Assembly: GCA_001632435.1 (NCBI GenBank)
Contig: KV423956.1
Coordinates: forward strand, 60,865-124,864
DNA from: Calocera cornea HHB12733
Lineage: Eukaryota; Basidiomycota; Dacrymycetes; Dacrymycetales; Dacrymycetaceae
DNA: 64,000 bases
Direction: 5' to 3'
Part shown: positions 1 to 10,110 of the stretch, piece by piece
Layout of the letters: every line of letters begins with the position of its first letter
Position numbering within the stretch: the stretch's first letter is position 1
Program-made: the position numbers and the translations under genes
Notes under the pieces: generated by a model
What the model was told of the DNA's origin: nothing
Databases searched by the model: none
What the model saw: only the letters and a program-made list of their open reading frames with translations

Positions 1-1290
1 CTGCCCCCGCTTACCTCGTACACACGCACCCGCACGCCCGGCCCGCCGCCCACCCTCCCGCCAGAGCTGCTCGACCACATCCTCACCCACGTCTCGGACC
101 GCACCACCCTCCGCCGCCTCTGCCTCGCCGACCGCACCCTCCGCGACCTCGCACAGCGCTACCTCTACCGCTCCCTCTACTTCGGCCCGCCCAGGAGGAC
201 GGCACAGATATGCCGGTCCATCCTGCGCACCCCGGCCCTCGCAACACACGTCCAGTCCATCGAGTTCGCGCTGTACCACGACCTCCCCAGCATGGCCTCC
301 GACAACGCCTTCCGCACAGTCCTCTACCCGGGGTATATGCGCCTCGTCTTCCGCGCCTTCCGCGGCATGCGCCGGCTCAAGCTCCTCCGCTTCTGCGGCC
401 AGGACGGCCAGCTCCGCATCTTCGCCAACCTCGACCAGTGCCCCTTCGAGCTCGAGACACTCCTCCTCCTCACCGTCGGGCCCTGTGACCCAGGCTTCCT
501 CCTGCACCAGCCGCGCGTCGCCCAGCTCAAGATCGCAGCGCTCATGTCGGGCGACAGCGTGCTGCACGCGCCGGGGCTCGACTCGCACGAGGTCTTCCCT
601 GCCCTGCGCGAGCTCACAACCTCCTGGGCAGTCGCGCTCAAACTTGTCCCCCATCGGCCCGTGGAGAAACTCGCCGTGATCGACTTCGTCACCAACGCTG
701 CTCTGCGCCAAGGGCTGCCGCTCATCGCCCAATCTTCCGCAACCGCCTCCCTCCGCTACCTCGAGATCACCGTGCTCGAGGTCTGCCTCGAGCTCCTGGG
801 GCTCCTCGCCCACTCCCTGCCCGGCATCACCACGCTAGTCATCCGCGAGCGGCGGAGCGGCACGGTCGGGCTCTCCATCGAAGCCGCGCACAACCCATCG
901 ATGGTCTTCCCGCGCTTCCGCCGGCTGCAAACGCTCAAGCTGTTCAAGCTCCTCCTCCCCGAGAAGCTCTCCTTCCCCGACAGAGGGTGGAACGCGATGG
1001 TGCACCGCATGGGCCAGGCGAGCCCGACCCTACGCTTCGTCGCCCTGGGCGTGGTGAGCGCGGGCGACGGCCAGGAACCGTACGGCACGCTGTACTACGA
1101 GAGGCGGAGGCTCAAGCTTCCCGGGAGCGTGCTGCAGTGGGGGAACGGGGCTGGCTTACCGGGCGGGGCCGGGGTGGCGGGCGCGGGCGCGGGCGGCAGT
1201 GCCCATGGCAAGGAGAAGGAGAGGGAGCGGGAGAGGGAGAGGGACGTGCCGGACATATGGGACATCAAAGTGAGGCCTGAGTACGCCTAG
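1..1290 (+). CDS. F-box / leucine-rich-repeat-like protein, 5' end outside window
   Basis: One reading frame is open from base 1 to a TAG at 1288-1290. Near its visible N-terminus it reads LPPELLDHILTHVSDRTTL followed by CLADRTLRDLAQRYLYRSLY, the classic basidiomycete F-box core. A long region with regularly spaced leucines and valines follows, as in the degenerate LRR-like C-terminus of fungal F-box proteins. F-box proteins bind Skp1 and present substrates to the SCF ubiquitin ligase; the substrate cannot be told. The C-terminal ~50 residues change to a Gly-rich and then a Lys/Arg/Glu-rich low-complexity tail (about 1140-1250) before ending DIWDIKVRPEYA. The start codon lies upstream of the window; the first internal Met, at 292, lies inside the conserved part and is not the start. 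Codon use is very GC-rich. Confidence 0.8.
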   Translation: MPPLTSYTRTRTPGPPPTLPPELLDHILTHVSDRTTLRRLCLADRTLRDLAQRYLYRSLYFGPPRRTAQICRSILRTPALATHVQSIEFALYHDLPSMASDNAFRTVLYPGYMRLVFRAFRGMRRLKLLRFCGQDGQLRIFANLDQCPFELETLLLLTVGPCDPGFLLHQPRVAQLKIAALMSGDSVLHAPGLDSHEVFPALRELTTSWAVALKLVPHRPVEKLAVIDFVTNAALRQGLPLIAQSSATASLRYLEITVLEVCLELLGLLAHSLPGITTLVIRERRSGTVGLSIEAAHNPSMVFPRFRRLQTLKLFKLLLPEKLSFPDRGWNAMVHRMGQASPTLRFVALGVVSAGDGQEPYGTLYYERRRLKLPGSVLQWGNGAGLPGGAGVAGAGAGGSAHGKEKERERERERDVPDIWDIKVRPEYA

Positions 1291-2753
1291 CGCTCGATAC
1301 ACGCGGGTTGACATGTTCTTGTCTTGTCCCGGCAGAATCTGTACGTACTGTACTACGGGCCTTCGCCCTCCCGCGCGTGCCCGCACCCGCTGGCCCTGCC
1401 GAGAACGCGTTGAGCTGACTTATGACTGCTGAGTAGGCCTGCGAAGAGGAGCGTGCCGCTGCGCGCGCGAGGCTGACGGGACCCGAGGGTACGGCGTATG
1501 ACATACGGCGCCCGCCTCTCAGGCGTGCAGGGGTCGGCTCATCGGCTGCGCCCGGGCGCTACCGCGCGCCGGACATGCGCATTAACGACATTGCTCTTTG
1601 GCGCTGGCGCTGTCCCGATCGTCCGCGCACGCTCCCGCTCTCCGCAGTTGGCGGGGTCCACGGCCAGGGAACGCCTTGGCCCGTGGCAGAGGCTGGTCGA
1701 CGGCAGTCGTGCGGCGGCCTGTATCACCCCAGCGCGGGTGCTGCAGGACGCGTCTGGCGGCTTTGATATGCGGCTCGAATTCGAAGGGGGCGGGAGGGGG
1801 CGCCTCGCGCTGCACTATGCGGCTCGCGACTGCGTAACAACGAGGTTCGATACGTGGATGCACGTCTTCGTCTTGGTTGGGCTAGACTTGTGGTGCCGCC
1901 TCCAAGCCCGCCCCAAAGCTCGCCTCCGAGCCCGCCTCCAAGCCCGCCTCCGAGCCCGCCTCGCCTTCAAGGCCAAGCAGGGTCCTCGAACGACCTCGCC
2001 GCTTTGCCGTGTTGAGGCAACAGTGGCCTTGCCTCCGTCCAGTTTGGTTGTCGCATCAAGGGCACTTGCTGGCTCAACGTTGGATTGTTCCAGCATCGTT
2101 TCCCCAAGACATGTATCACTCATCAGTAGAGTTTGTTCATATCGGGTTTCATCTCTTGTATACTGTACTGTAGCCGCGAGCCGGTTGTGCCGCTGTATCG
2201 CCATTATTTATTAGACGCAACGCTGCTTCATTCGGTGCTTTGATGCCGCGGAGCTTGGAGTGTCCCGGAGCGCGAAGGAACGCGTCACCGTCGTTGTTCA
2301 CCAACATCGCCATCCACGCTCGACGCGCCTTGCTTCGGTGAACCCCACAGCTTGGCACGGGGATGGGCCCGCTCCCGTCTGGTGTTGTGCAGCGCGTATG
2401 GATCAACCATACTGGATACAGTTTTGGGAGGATTTCTATTTTTTGGGGGGATTTTCGACTATGTCCGGGTTTTCTACTGTTTTCGGCGCTTTTCTACGTT
2501 GGGGTTTTCTACTTTTTTTGGGATGAAGATAGCGAGACGAGGGTATAGGGAGGCCAGGTTCCTGCCTGAGCGTGATAGAAGCGAGAAAGGAGAGAAAACA
2601 GTTGGCATTCCGCTATGCGGTAGATGCGCAGCAACGAAAGGAGAGAGTAGTAGAACACAGAGAAAGAGAACCAGTCGGCCATGGACACTATGCAGAGATT
2701 GAAAATGAGAGAGAGGAGTGTGCAGCAAGGAGGTAGTGGGGACGCAGCAATGC
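1291..2753. other. Intergenic stretch, no supported gene
   Basis: No frame here looks like a fungal gene. A 238-codon frame at 1498-2214 is GC-rich with no recognisable domain. Around 1905-1970 there is a run of imperfect repeats of a GCCCGCCTCC(A/G)A unit. At about 2411-2522 the composition changes abruptly to a T/G-rich tract with repeated TTTTCTAC-like words. Confidence 0.5.
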
Positions 2754-4067
2754 TTACAAGCAACCTAGCTCCGTCAATGCGGTGTATGCCATTGCAAACA
2801 ATTGACGTCGGGAATTTGCGGGCAACACCGACTTGTGAGTCCCTGTAGAATCCCCATGGAATTGTGCTCTGTCCTGTTCTCGTATATCTTCCATCTGCTG
2901 TTTTGATGGCCATGGAGGGTTTCGCGCCCAGTATGTCATGCGTGCTGCATCTCTCTCCCTGAATAACGCCTCCCTATGGTCCTCCAAGTCTTCCCATGGT
3001 GGGACAATTCGGTGGAGTTCGAGCATGTAGAGGCGGTTGTAGTCAAAGAGGGCAAGCCGAGTGCACTGAAAGGTATAGTGGTACCTGAGTGTTCCCCTCA
3101 GACAACTGGAGACAGTCTGTGTTTCCTGATCCACTCACTTGAGGAGCTGTGACATTGCAGCCGTAATCAGGTTTGAATCTTCAGCCTCCAAGTCCAGCTC
3201 CCAGACGTCATTCGAGAGACCCTTGTCAAAGATGGTTGAATGCGTGATATAAGGTGCTGGCTGTAAAAGAAAGCTGGGTGAGTAGCAGTTTCCCCTAAGG
3301 AAGGGGTGTTTTCATTACCTTGTCTTCCACAATCAGCAGAGCGTATTGACTGGCAGGAGGTTCATCTTCTGGCTCCCGGGTCTCGCGGGCCCATTCCCAG
3401 TCAAAGACCCTCTGATACGTTTCCCCAGGTTGAATTGCAACAAGCACAGGATCCACACGCGCCTCCCCTATAAGGAAGTCAGTACTGCAGGCATTAAGCT
3501 ATGAAGATGAAGGGGGGACTTTCCGCCTCTCGAGTACACTTCTCCATGTACCTCCACCCTCCAAGGATCCTGTGGGAGTCTTAAGCGCAAGAGGTCGTTC
3601 AGAGCTTCTGCAATGGGCTCAAGAATGTTGATTGACCCCTTTCCTCTGGAAGTTTGTCGTCAGCTGATGTGAGGATTGTCCAAATTGAAGTTTACCCACC
3701 CAACGTCCTCTTCCGTAGCTAAGTATGCGCCGCCGTATTGCTTGTCAATATAACGCAAACGCATCAGTGCTGTTTGAGCATCAAGGTGAGCAAGCAAGCT
3801 ATCGCCAGAGCCATCAAAGTTGTTGGTGCGTCGTAGTTCCAGGCAAGCCCTAGTATATGGCTCAGTCGTTCTTGCAATACCAGGATGAAGCTGGTTCTCC
3901 TGGAGTGCATTTGAGGGCCGATTTCCCTTCAAACCTTCAGCAAGAAATTGGGCCAGAGTCAGAGGTACGAAGGCCACGTTAGGCAGGGCGGCGGGATCAT
4001 AGTGAACATTGTTGGTCCCGGGCAGCATTGTGTATGAGAGTCGTGATGGAGCTACTAGCCAGCACAT
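2754..4067 (-). CDS. Unrecognised basidiomycete protein, spliced
   Basis: At least five exons can be joined in frame on the minus strand. The first ends in DVGWVNFNLDNPHIS near 3660. The next carries INILEPIAEALNDLLRLRL. An intron then ends in TACTGACTTCCTTATAG, and the following exon reads ARVDPVLVAIQPGETYQRVF and on to SQYALLIVEDK. A short exon PAPYITHSTIFDKGLSNDVW follows, then the last exon, CLRGTLRYHYTFQCTRLALF to LTELGCL and TAA at 2754. The clean phases and splice signals support a real gene of about 370 residues. The late segment with the WARNPPWP motif is rich in charged and aromatic residues. I recognise no domain. Its position next to kinase-like genes is typical of fast-evolving accessory regions. 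The start is either Met at 4067 or the MLPGTNNVHYDP Met about 39 bases further in; an upstream exon is possible. Confidence 0.6.
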
Positions 4068-4560
4068 GTCTGCTTATATGTTCCAAGAACAACATACCCT
4101 CCAGATCGCTTGACAGGTGTGGGAAAACGTTTGCAACACTTCAATTGTTCAAGGTGACAAAATGCCACCTGCTGGTATAGAGCGGGTGCGGACTTTGCCC
4201 TCAGCTAGACGTCCCAAGTAAGATCCAAGTGGAGCTGCTTCTGTCCACTTTCAGAGTGGTCCACAAACCAAAATAGCCGTGGAAAAAGTGGCAAGGGTAT
4301 TGTCGCTTTTGAGCTGTCTGCGGCGCACCTCATAGCAAGACATTCGATACGCAGGGGTTTAGCCGCAATCCTGAAACGCGGCGAGTCTCAAGCACAGGAT
4401 ATACCTTTGCTGTTTAGATCAGACATGGAGAGCAAGGCAATCCAGTGCTATCACCGCACTGTATAGCCTCTTACCAGGGTTTTGTCCCTAGTTGTAGGTA
4501 CCGTCATAGTCCGGGAGCATTCTCTTCGCGCTGCACCCTCTCTCAGGCGTAGCGTTTGAT
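4068..4560. other. Intergenic spacer
   Basis: Divergent promoter region between the minus-strand unknown gene and the first kinase-like gene. I see no conserved motif beyond short pyrimidine-rich stretches near 4525-4575. Confidence 0.4.
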
Positions 4561-4563
4561 TCC

Positions 4564-5622
4564 TTGCACCCTCCTGCCTCCAACATTCTCATGTCTAGCA
4601 CGACGTCCTACTATGAAGCCTATCTCGAGCAGCTCAGAACCCAAAGAAACAGTGCAGTGTCTCATCCGTTGAAGCCTTCCATTGCACTCACCGGCAAACC
4701 GGCATACAATCTGTTCACCCAGGATGTAATCCCAGATCCGGTGTCCGCGGACAGCAGAAGGACTCTTCGACCAATGTTGCCCTTCGATGCTTCCCAAGGC
4801 CTTTCATTAGTCTTATTGTGTTCCTTGCGAACGGGTGCAGGACAATGGTCGCAAGTCTGGACTGCATCAATGCTGGGGCTAAATGCGCACCAAACAAACC
4901 CTGTCGTCATCAAGCTTTTCCACGAAGGCTTGTTCCCCATTCCCGACTTGCTCGACTTCCGGAGCTATCAGCGGTGGTGTGCAAGTACCCAATCTGCGAA
5001 TGAGGCATGGGCCTTCGCGAAACTCCAGCATCTTCAAGGATCTCTGTTGCCCCATTCGTATGGATTCTACTGGGTACGCTGGCCGTTCACACTGAGCGTG
5101 AGCTATTTCTTATGCACGGGGACCTAGTTTCACCTTCCTTGCGGTCAAACTGTCTGCGGACACGTCATGGAGTACATACAAGGGCATCCTCTGGAACGAG
5201 ACTATCGCAGCATGATCGACGGGTCGTTCTCTTCACATGAAAAGGTTCATCAACGTCAGCGCATGGTATGTCCCAGCCACATGCTGCAGTTGTACCTCAT
5301 TATACATTATTGTGTGCAGCTCGAACGACTGGTGGATGCCGCACAAACCCTGCAGTTGAACGTTTTTGGGCTCGCAACGGCCACATATTCCGTCCGGACC
5401 TGGGGGACGAGCCTCGTGCGAGGCTTATGGAGCTGTCTTCGAGAGGTGGAGGATGGGGAAGTGGTCTACGCCTGGTTAGAAGAGCAAATTCAGGCGGACG
5501 AACTCTGGACGGCACCCTTCCGACGGAAACATACGCTGAAGAATCTGAGAAGCGGTGCAAAGGTGCAGGAGATGGACTACCGACGCAGGTCGGAACAGTT
5601 ACGTATCGAAGGAGCACTGTAA
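4564..5622 (+). pseudogene. Fungal protein kinase-like gene, copy 1, catalytic loop scrambled
   Basis: Exon 1 encodes an N-lobe: LRTGAGQWSQVWTA (glycine-rich-loop position), NPVVIKLFHEGLFP (VIK lysine), and HLQGSLLPHSYGFYW. An intron from about 5073 to 5127 joins to LPCGQTVCGHVMEYIQGHPL (hinge). A second intron at 5264-5319 joins to LERLVDAAQTL. This layout matches the basidiomycete kinase-like family, whose next element should be an H-x-D-L-x-x-x-N catalytic loop. Here that segment is unreadable in frame, although the +1 frame carries HIFRPDLGDEPRARLMELSS, which fits the family. The original frame resumes at VEDGEVVYAWLEEQIQADEL. Two opposing frame changes and loss of the HxD motif are the simplest reading. 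Either it is a pseudogene or a translated protein without catalytic residues. The start may be Met 4564 or 4591 (MSSTTSYYEA). Confidence 0.6.
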
Positions 5623-5825
5623 TGTGACCGTGGGGCGCTTTGACCAATTCATGATGGCACGAGCTTGCATGCCTCAACTGTATCCGGTACAATGTAAAAA
5701 GATTGCACCGACTTCGTGCAGCGTCCCCTTCTTAGACAATCGCGATGTGCTGCGTGCCGCACGCGACCCGATCCCTCACGCGTAACCTCGCTCGTGCATT
5801 GACCTGACAACGACCCTCGGCTGCA

Positions 5826-6759
5826 ATGTGCTCTCCTCCAGTCCTCAGCTACAATGCATATGTGGATATCTGGCACATGAGGAGAATTCCAGCCCTACGG
5901 TCTCCACTGAGGACAGGACATCATCTTCATCCTCTCCAAGCAACGCACGTCAACCTCGTCCAGTTGCGAAGCATACCCACAGCATCTGTTTCTCCTGGCC
6001 CGCTTATGAGACGCTTACCGCCCAATATTTGCGAGATTGGGGCGAGAGGAGTTATCCTTCTGCGTCTGTTACAAGCTGGGCCAGACAAGGGGGCGCAAGT
6101 ATGGCTAGCCACCTTCACTTCCGTCACTTCACCCGCTCAGTCTCAGGCTACCCTCGTCGTCTTGAAGCTCTTTCAAGACAGCTTGTTTCCTTTTATTTAT
6201 CCAGAACAGTTTGGAGAAGGTCGGCACTGGACCAAGACTGGCCTGCGACATTCCGAAGCAATCGCGTACCAGAAGCTGTCCGACTTTCAAGGGAATCTGC
6301 TTCCTCATTCGTATGGATTCTATGATGTGAGTTTTCACCCACAAATGCTATCGTTGGGTTGTTAAGACTACATCATAGTTTCCGCTTCCATGCGGAGAGC
6401 TTGTCTCCGGGCACGTCATGGAGTAGATTGCCGCGAGAAGCTCACACGAGATTGGTCTAGTGTGGCGGAGGGGACGTGGTACAGAAAATTCAGTGCGCCA
6501 GGCTCAGGTATGCCTCAACCCAGAGTTAGTCTGAAAGTGCTAAGCTCTCCAGATGCAACGCTTCATGTGCTCCGTTCATGTGCTGCACCTTCGAGGCATC
6601 GTCCACAAGGACCTGTCACCTTCAAATGTCCTCGTTGTCGTGGGTCGCAGGGGCAAGGGGTGCAAGCTGGGATGCTGGAGCGCAAGGTGGGCAGGTGCAG
6701 GGCAAGGGGCCGATGAGTTGCGGGAAAGATTCGACCAGAAGACCGTGAGATCAGAATAA
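5826..6759 (+). pseudogene. Fungal protein kinase-like gene, copy 2, 5' part (nonsense and frameshift)
   Basis: Tandem paralogue of the preceding gene. Exon 1 gives DKGAQVWLATFTS, LVVLKLFQDSLFPF and FQGNLLPHSYGFYD, matching copy 1. The intron from about 6327 to 6378 joins to FPLPCGELVSGHVME, where copy 1 has MEYIQG. Here the Tyr codon is TAG (6424-6426), and a base is missing a few codons later: the family-like text EKLTRDWSSVAEGTWYRKFS continues in another frame (about 6430-6510). After a probable intron ending near 6552 the catalytic loop is intact: HLRGIVHKDLSPSNVLV (about 6583-6640). Two independent lesions make this a pseudogene. The matching DFG segment lies on the far side of the transposon, at about 14298-14590. 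Confidence 0.65.
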
Positions 6760-6895
6760 ACAATGGTGGGATGCCTTCTGAGAGTTGTAGAGAACGAGTA
6801 TACGATCCTTTTGATATAAGATAGCAAGAGTGTCTGACAAGAATTGGAGGAGTACAGGCAGAGACGAGGTTGGGGAGAGAGTTGACGCGAGGAGG

Positions 6896-6901
6896 CAAAA
6901 C
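6896..6901. repeat. Target-site duplication, left copy (CAAAAC)
   Basis: CAAAAC immediately precedes the left terminal inverted repeat. The same six bases directly follow the right one (14184-14189). It is a perfect 6-bp direct repeat at the exact edges. Confidence 0.88.
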
Positions 6902-6924
6902 TACGGTAGCCATCCGCGGACAGC
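6902..6924 (+). repeat. Left terminal inverted repeat (23 bp)
   Basis: All 23 bases are the exact reverse complement of 14161-14183. The outermost bases are TACGGTAGCC and the innermost CGGACAGC. A degenerate inverted copy of the same sequence (GCTGTCCG...GCTACC) lies just inside at 6953-6972. Confidence 0.95.
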
Positions 6925-7179
6925 TGGAAGGGTCGCCTCATTTGGGGTCCGAGCTGTCCGTCAAGAGCTACCACCCACTGACTATCGTGGACAGCAAGCT
7001 TGTGACAATGTCGGCGATTAGACAAGCGAGATAACAGACTGGCTCCACTTTAAACGGGCTCAAAAATGCAAACCTTATTCCACTGTTTACTGGTCGTGAC
7101 CAGTATCTTGTGTCATATCGGCGAGCAGATGAGATTGGAACGGCAGGCACTGGTCTCTGAGCAAATGAACGGGTGACTC

Positions 7180-7246
7180 GAGTTGGACGTCTATCTAGGC
7201 AACAAGTAGAACGAGCGACAGGAGTTGAGCATCTATCTAGGCGACA
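7180..7246 (+). repeat. Subterminal pair of 25-bp direct repeats in the transposon
   Basis: 7180-7204 and 7222-7246 agree at 21 of 25 positions and share the core TCTATCTAGGC. They lie between the left end and the alpha-kinase stop codon, in non-coding element DNA. They could be subterminal transposase-binding sites. Confidence 0.6.
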
Positions 7247-7254
7247 TGAAACTT

Positions 7255-9942
7255 TCAGTTGACTGGTTGCAGACCAGTCGATGTACCTGCTTTCCGTTCC
7301 TCTAGGCGTGTGCTTCGACGTTCAGGCTGGGGAGGCAAAGTTTTTGCGCGTGCCTTTTTCGGATGAGAACCAGTCACTGGTTGAGCCACTGACAGACCGA
7401 GGATCTTGTCAATTACATCATTGGGCGAAGGGAGAGCTTCTGGTGAGGCACTTCGTTTGTCTATGAAGAGAGGCGCTTCTTTGCTGGTCTCGCAGAGAGA
7501 TTCGAGCTCAAAACCAGTACAGAACTCGTTGCACTGGTGCAGCAAGGGGAACTGCTCAAACGAGCTGCTCAAGTTCCCATCGCCAAAGATAGGACCCAGT
7601 TTCCTACAGACCAGTATTGTCAGCTACATCGGAGAGCGAGAAAGAAAGACAAACGGATGCGTAAGAATCTGGGGATCGCTGAGCATAGTCAGAGAACCTG
7701 ATTGCCTGTCAGTGTTAACCAGTATTCGTTACTGGTTGACTGGCTTACCTTGATAGTCCGAAATGATTGCCAGCCCACCAGTCTTCACATACTGCACATG
7801 TTGGCAGAATGCAAGATAGCGCCCAACAGTCCCAGCCGGACCCTCCGAGACACAGGGCACCGGTGAAGAGTTATTGATGAACTTGATGAACGAGCTGCCC
7901 TTGCTACCCGGTCTGATTTGAACCTTCGGACCCGTAACCAGCTCCTCGATCAAGACAACCAGTCCGCTGCGTTCGTTCCCGCTCTCTTGACCATGCTGGA
8001 AAAGCCCACCAAGGACAAAGCATGTCTCGGGCAGTTCTAGTTTGCTGGCAGCCGATTTCGGGTTTTCTGAGAGAAACTTGGAAGCAAATGACTGGGCGAG
8101 CTCGTGCAGACTGGTTGCCCAGTAAAGCAGATTTGCTTCCTGCTCGAGAAAGCGATTTTCGTCCTCGACACCAAAGCGGAGACGTGGTCCACCTGGGGTC
8201 TCACGGAAATATCGACGCTTTGCAGCTACCGGGGTACGATGGGAGACCAGTATTGGCTGGGTTGGCAAGTCCTTCCAGGCGACAGGGAACTCTGAGAGTG
8301 TCAAGTACGCTGGATGTGCTGTCTTGAACGTGCCTGGCGGTCCAAGCATTTTCTTGGCTTGCTCGTCCATTCGAAGGACAGCATCACAGCCGAGGACCTC
8401 ATAGTTGATCTGGAGCTGTTTGCAGCTGGCGACCAGTCTATGCCATTCGACCTTAGGAATTGGTAAGAATAGGCCATGAGCCGTGAATTGCTTTGCTGCG
8501 AGCAGGTCAGGCATAATTTGAGAGTGCAAAGACGTTCAGGGCATACTGGTCAAATTTTTTGGGGCCTTCTTCTGGTTCGAGGAGAGCAAGGCCATGCAAA
8601 TTGCATCTTGATCAGGGCTTTCGTCCACAGCCTGTGTGGGACGCTGTTTCCTTGGACGAGGAGGAGAGTTGGCATCAACCAGTGCACGCTGGTTGATATA
8701 TCAGTTTTCACTCTAAAATTGCATGCCAAGGACGTACTTTGCCATGAGAACCGGACACTGGTCCTGCTTGTTCAAGGAGAGGATTTCGACCAGTATCTGT
8801 CTTTGCCTGAGCTGTTGGATTCACTGATGCAAGTCGCAGATCCGGTGGAATTCCCTCTGCCTGTTGAGATACAAGTTAGCGACCAGTATTTGCTCCGCTG
8901 TCATGAGACATACTGCCGCATCCATCCACAGACTGACGCTTGGCCAGACCTCTTTCTTGATGACCAGGAAGACGTCAATCTGCTTATTTGGGATCCAGAC
9001 ACGTGTTGTAACACCGTGCTTTATCTGCTCTTTAAAGCACTGGTCGTACATTGGCGGAATCGAAGGGTTTTTCTCCAGATCGGCCAGTCCCGGACCACAC
9101 AGCTCAAAATCAGACAGCTCAAATGGGTACTGGGCTGTATCACGCTGAATCTTGCGATAAAGCTCGGAAAAGATGTATTGATTGAGGTCCGCCGGTAGGA
9201 GAGCAGCTGGAACACCCAGGAGGCGTTCCACAGTGCTCTAAAAACTTCATTAGCGGTGCAAAGTGTTTAAGCAGGTGATAAGATGCACCCCAAGCTGCCG
9301 TGGCTTCCCGCTCCCATCCACAAGATACTGGACGCACATATTCACTCTGACCTGTTCTGCTCGGGGCTGGGAAACTGCCATTTTGACCAGTGCTCGCTGT
9401 TGATGATAAAGCGAGTGATTCGGATTGTACCCAAGCAGTGGAAGTCCAGGATTTGCGCTATGCATGATGATTGGCTTTTGCTCAGTTGTAGGCAGTGCAC
9501 CATAGGGAGTGTGAAATTGCAGGCCGACAGCCTGAACTGGAGATTTACCGCCTGATAGTATTAAGCAACCAGTGAATAGAGCGGAAAAGCAACAGGACTC
9601 ACCTGGATACTGGTTTCGTTGGGCACTACTTGTCTGCTGGCGAATTTCTGCAACTGCATCACGGGCGAAAAAATTCTGAGGTTGGACTTGAGCATGGTGT
9701 TCGGTAATAGCAGGGCGGCGAATTGTTTGCGGCTTGTTCAGATAGTGGTCAAAGCAGGGCAGGCAGACAATTTGAGGGGGCAGCGAATTTCCGTGACTGT
9801 CTCGGGGCTTGATTGTTTGCCAGGGCTGGTCAGGCTTGATTTGAGCAGAACAGCTCAATTGGCTACACCGGCCTCCTTCCCAGGTAGTGACCAGTGGGGA
9901 TATATCATCCATCAGGACAAGTACGATGTAGGTGTTTTGCAA
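7255..9942 (-). CDS. Alpha-type (MHCK/eEF2K-like) protein kinase carried by the transposon
   Basis: A multi-exon minus-strand gene. The N-terminal part (9942 to about 9250) holds paired Cys residues (GGRCSQLSC; VCLPCFDHYL) like a small zinc-binding region. A middle exon (9231 to about 8823) reads STVERLLGVPAALLPADLNQ onward. The kinase domain runs from about 8480 down: RSGLVVLIEELVTG, SFIKFINNSSPVPC, LAFCQHVQYVKTGGLAIISD, YQG, then across an intron DPQILTHP, and after another intron GPIFGDGNLSSSFEQFPLLH and QCNEFC. These match the alpha-kinase family's D-x-Q-G, DPQI and GxGN elements and the zinc-holding H...CNxxC. The family phosphorylates Ser/Thr, often on helical substrates. All core motifs are present, so activity is plausible. 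The stop is at 7255-7257. It starts 170 bp or less from the integrase start, head to head. Exon joins at 8520-8820 are uncertain. Confidence 0.82.
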
Positions 9943-10110
9943 GCAAAGTTGTGTGCACGTAATAGGTAAAAATTTGGTCTGTTGATTCTTGCCTGCTCCA
10001 GTCCAATGCTGTGCATTTTACTGGTCTGCCGACGGACAGGTGGACAGGTGTATTTGTCAGCCATGCAGACCCTGCTCTTACGTGGTGTGTTCAACTCTGC
10101 CCTTCAGACT

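Noticed and set aside
1498..2214. 238-codon open frame on the plus strand
   Set aside because: High GC content makes long chance frames common; the translation is Arg/Ala-rich with no domain, and it overlaps frames on the other strand just as long.
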